From Asterella californica (Eukaryota > Streptophyta > Marchantiopsida > Marchantiales > Aytoniaceae), in contig JAYKYS010000037.1 in assembly GCA_036924285.1 (NCBI GenBank), forward strand, positions 62,001 through 126,000: 64,000 nucleotides of DNA, given 5' to 3'. Below are positions 60,561-64,000 of the stretch, one piece after another. The notes under the pieces were generated by a model that had not been told where the DNA came from, made no database searches, and worked only from the letters and a program-made list of their open reading frames with translations. The position numbers were made by a program, and so were the translations under genes. Every line of letters starts with the position of its first letter. Within the stretch, counting starts at the first letter, position 1.

Positions 60561-62241
60561 ATGAACTCGACCTCCACCGGTAGCACACTCTCACCAACAC
60601 CATCGACCTCGAATCAATACAGCAAAACTTACGGTACGACATCACCATTTAAATCGACGAATTTATTAGGATTAGAGAAGAATGCAGAGAGTAGAGCATG
60701 GAGAGAGAGATTGGTACAGGAGGAGAGATATAATGTACCGACAGCGAGTGATGCAGGATCAGTAGTATCAGTTGTTGTAAGCAGTGATCCCACAGCAACA
60801 ACAGGTGGAGTACTTGATTCGTCACTCCCATCTAATTCCACCACAAAAGCACAACCACATCGTCGCCATCCTAGCGTCCACAAGAAGGCATCTTTCTTAG
60901 CACATCCAGAATCATTAGATGGATATAAAGCAGGTTTGGCAAGTGGAAGTAGTAGAGCACATTCGAGAAGTCAATCGAGTGTGGTATTTGATGAAAGAAT
61001 TCATACGGTGGTGGAACAGGCTCCAGTTGTTGATGTTAGCTCAACGACAGCACCACTTGTTGACACACTTCAGCTCACAATTGATTCCGTGCCTGCACGG
61101 CCAGAACTTCAACCAGTCGTGTTACATCGTACACTCGGCCACAGCCCATCCACCTCCTCCATCGTTCTAGCGCGTTCAGGAAGACTATTACAACCTCTCT
61201 CTGCTGGCAGTAATGGCGTGCCACCATTCGTACCGACTCTGTCACAACAACAAGCTCTACATCGTCGCGGATTAAGTCATAGTTCAAGTGCGCCACAGTT
61301 TCAGCTACAACCTGGGTCACAGAGATTGCATACTTCATCAGGACGTTCACAGCGGGGAGAACAACCAGCATGGTCTAACTCTACGAACTTGAATACACGT
61401 AGTAAGAAGAATGATAGTTCAGCTGTGAAGAGTACGTTTGGATTTACAGGAGGACAAGTGATGGCAATCGCGTATGAACAAGCACAGTTGGAGAAGCTGG
61501 AGAGATTGGAGAAACATCAGAGTAAGTATGGACAACAGGAGGAAAAAACGAATGTACATGTCTCTCCTTCGGTGCCAACAGAGTCAGGTGCAGCAGATAT
61601 CGCAAGCATTATCACAGCAGATATTCCAGATCCTGTCGCACTTGCTACCTTGCAGATTGCGGTGGAGAGAGAAATCGCGAGAAGAGGTGGTAATAGCGGT
61701 GAGGAGCAACAACAACATCAAGAACGTATTGTAGCGAAACGTGCTGCTCAGGAAGAAAGGATGAAGTATGAGAGTAGACAACAGAAGCAACACCGTCAGG
61801 TCGCACCTGAAGATGGTGATTCTTCCGCATACTTCATTCCTTCCTCGTCAACCTCATCCACAGTCACACCACCAGTACCTCAGCTCCATCTGTTGCACCA
61901 GCGTCACGCTCACTTACTTCCAGTCGCAGGTGCTCCGTCTTTACAAAAGCCACGTTATGCACATGAAAAGTCACATGTGAAAACACCGTTTGTGCATGTG
62001 TCGACTGAGAATATTTTAGTCCATCATGGACAACAAGCGGACACGACTTGGTTTAGGAGTAACAGTGGAGAGAGCTTTGATAATAAGCGTGAGTGTGAGG
62101 ATGATGGTGTGAGCAGGAGTTTCAAGTTGTTTTTCTCATTTTCTGTGTCCTCTTCCCTCCTCAGACTCTGGTTACACCCAACCTAATTTCAACGCAACAC
62201 AAACACGACTTCCCACTCTCATGAAAGGAAGTCAGTATTGA
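60561..62241 (+). CDS. Unknown disordered protein, one intron
   Basis: Spliced as 60561-62088 joined to 62165-62241, giving 534 residues. Read through, the frame instead runs on to an unconvincing hydrophobic end. With the 76-base intron removed the tail reads KHSGYTQPNFNATQTRLPTLMKGSQY and stops at 62241. The protein is Ser/Thr/Gln/His-rich with short repeated phrases. A conserved-looking N-terminal piece (LLGLEKNAESRAWRERLVQEERYN, cited about residues 35-58) and a coiled-coil segment (AQLEKLERLEKHQSKYGQQ) are its only structured parts. Function unknown. Confidence 0.7.
62089..62164 (+). other. Spliceosomal intron
   Basis: 76 bases, starts GTGAGTGTG and ends with a C/T tract and CCTCAG. The splice joins codon K-C|AC and keeps the frame open to a sensible stop at 62239-62241. 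Confidence 0.8.
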
Positions 62242-63828
62242 CCTCCATCAAAATTAGTACACTAGCTAGCGCTGCTTCTTAGCTGTTCAAGCGTGCACGC
62301 AGTCTTCGAAGTGGGTTGACGAAACGGATGCTGTAGCGAACGGTACAGTGCCGCTCAAAAAAAATCAACGATGATTTTGCTGTGCTCGATCTCGAAGTCA
62401 CCAACGATCCAGAATCAAAACGATGTTCATGTATGATCATCTGAGTGTACGCTTTGCAATGGTGCTGAGAATCAAGCTGCGCGTGCGTTACGTTGCCTTT
62501 GCAGTTTTAAGTGTGCATCCCAAAAATGCGTCTGAGCAATCGACATTCACACTGACAGTACCAGGGTACTAAAGCCAATCAAAGTCATATGTTGACAAAC
62601 TCTCATGCATGTCTTCTCAGCTGGTGTGTGATCGATCGCAGTATGCTTCTCAGTCTGGTGGTGGTATCCGAGGATGGCATCATGTCGTCATTCGGCATGG
62701 CACTTTCACATAAATGCACATCCTCTCCATCGTTAGTTCACCTCGAATTCGCTTGTAGAGTAATTGTGCGTGGGGAGTCGAAGTCGAGGTCATGTTGGAA
62801 CATCCCGATTTGCGGTGCACAGCCATGCCAATCCATACTGTCAGACGGTATCTATCAACACTCTGATCAAGCGTGATTGTTCATGGATGAGTGATATGTC
62901 CTGTGTTGATGGTGGTAGTCGAGTCGAACTGTCACCCCTTGCACTAATGCCATGAGCTCAGCCTCGTGTATTCATCTCACATACCTTTGAATGGGAGAGG
63001 GTTGAATGGGAGTCGCACGTGGGTGACGTGCAAGAGGAGAGACAGCGAATGTGAATTCGCTATGTGCATATATCACTAATGGGTATCATCCAAGTATAGG
63101 TAGCATGACTCTCGTGTTTTTCTCATTGAGATCTTCTGGTTCGTGTGCCTCGTGACACCTTGCACTCGGCAAGCTGTCATCACGCTATGAGCAGAGTGTG
63201 TTGCATGCAAACTGCATGCAATGATGCAACACACATAGGGCATCCTTACCATGGTAGATGATTGCTGAACGATGCTTGATCCATGCCACACGGCGAGGCA
63301 CGGAAAGAAAAGCAGTCTTTGCGCCGCATTGCTTCTCAACCCACCACGCGCATCATGACAGCCCACGCAATTCCATGGCTCGACTCACTGAACACAGGGC
63401 TATCCATTGGTATGTGTGTCACTCGATAACATTTGTTCTTGGCAGCATTCAACAGCAACAAGCAACTATTGATTTTTTTTTGAGCGGCACTGTAATTTAA
63501 CGCGATTTTACAATAGCTGGCGAGTGAGAAGTTGCGTCGTTGCGAAGTGACACCAAAGGCTGAGTCGACATCGTTTGCATAATCCGAAAATGGTCTGATT
63601 TCACCGTGTTCATTTCCATCAGTAAGCTTCGTGTCTGTTTCAGTAGTTGTGTTGATTTCTCTGCTTCGTCGTCTTGCTTCGATGATTCTTACTTGTCCAT
63701 TCAAATTTGAGGTTCGCGTTCGCGAAAAAAGGACATTTCAAGTGACGAAAGTCGAGGAAGAATGTTAATGGAAGTGAGTTCTGATTGAATGCATAGTGCC
63801 GAATCTGCTTCGCATAGATCACCAATCT
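62242..63828. other. Long intergenic region
   Basis: No gene, RNA or family remnant recognised. The only structure noted is an 11-bp perfect inverted repeat, GTGTGTTGCAT (63196-63206) with ATGCAACACAC (63224-63234), around a 17-base loop rich in TGCA. Confidence 0.4.
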
Positions 63829-64000
63829 TTAATTTTTGAGTATGAGTGATTCAAGTTGATGCATCAGTGTAAATGCAGTGCAAAGCTGAGAGATGGAGAA
63901 GATACGAGGGAAACGAAATTCCAGATGAGTACAACGTGAGAGGACAGATATAGATTCTTCTCCAGCTGATGTCGTCACTTTCGCTGAGATGAGTGACGGG
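63829..64000 (-). CDS. C-terminal piece of a possible LRR protein, cut by window edge
   Basis: The minus strand is open from the edge to TAA 63829-63831: TTSAGEESISVLSRCTHLEF then RFPRIFSISQLCTAFTLMHQLESLILKN. The spacing and the SVLSRCTHLEF / LESLIL pattern resemble family LRRs such as SIPVLSRLTHLQF in module A1. It ends without the family's WNR block, so it may be a remnant. Confidence 0.4.
   Translation of the reverse strand, partial: PSLISAKVTTSAGEESISVLSRCTHLEFRFPRIFSISQLCTAFTLMHQLESLILKN

Noticed and set aside
62589..62955. Small frames in the region after the spliced gene
   Set aside because: Short, overlapping, no recognisable motif; not distinguishable from chance.

Overview
The window is nuclear DNA of a microbial eukaryote, probably a free-living protist whose supergroup I cannot name. 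The evidence is one clear spliceosomal intron (62089-62164), an mRNA cap-2 methyltransferase, an RS-rich protein, an IQ-motif protein, F-box proteins, and a complete hAT transposon with an 8-bp target-site duplication. There are no bacterial operons. Several long reading frames only appear to start at TTG or GTG, so I chose the first sensible ATG.

Layout. 1-1656: end of a two-SAM-domain gene. 2128-7698: decayed F-box/LRR and RRM sequence, interrupted by an intact hAT element (3204-5959). 7978-16170: a frameshifted, divergently arranged F-box/LRR cluster (cluster A). 16405-21387: three RNA-related genes (CMTR2-like, RS/Pro-rich, DEAD-box). 21720-48592: two more divergent F-box/LRR clusters (B and C) whose promoter-proximal modules form a near-perfect 4.1-kb inverted repeat (26631-30734 and 42739-46844). 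48594-49167: decayed remnant. 49556-52201: a membrane-anchored sedolisin. 52572-60062: a very large disordered IQ-motif protein. 60561-62241: a spliced gene of unknown function. 63829-64000: edge of what may be another LRR array.

The main discovery candidate is the F-box/LRR family. Single reading frames of up to about 2,200 codons hold two to four repeats of one module: an F-box-like helix pair beginning LFNDGVH, leucine-rich repeats, a C-terminal LPQLE...FVWNR block and a Pro/Ser linker. The modules are joined by a nearly invariant LVGIELNPGP. This ends in NPGP and differs from the canonical 2A ribosome-skipping consensus D[V/I]ExNPGP by Gly for Asp. If it works, each transcript would release several separate F-box proteins, i.e. 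a set of SCF-type adaptors made in fixed proportion. Twenty copies of the motif are visible: 16 intact, three with a substitution and one with its core deleted. Arrays run outward from shared divergent promoters, and module subfamilies are shuffled between arrays. The inverted-repeat ends fall at 2A-coding segments, so these segments may also be where recombination joins modules.

Limits. Skipping activity, expression, and whether the frameshifts and the inverted repeat are real or assembly errors cannot be settled from the sequence alone.
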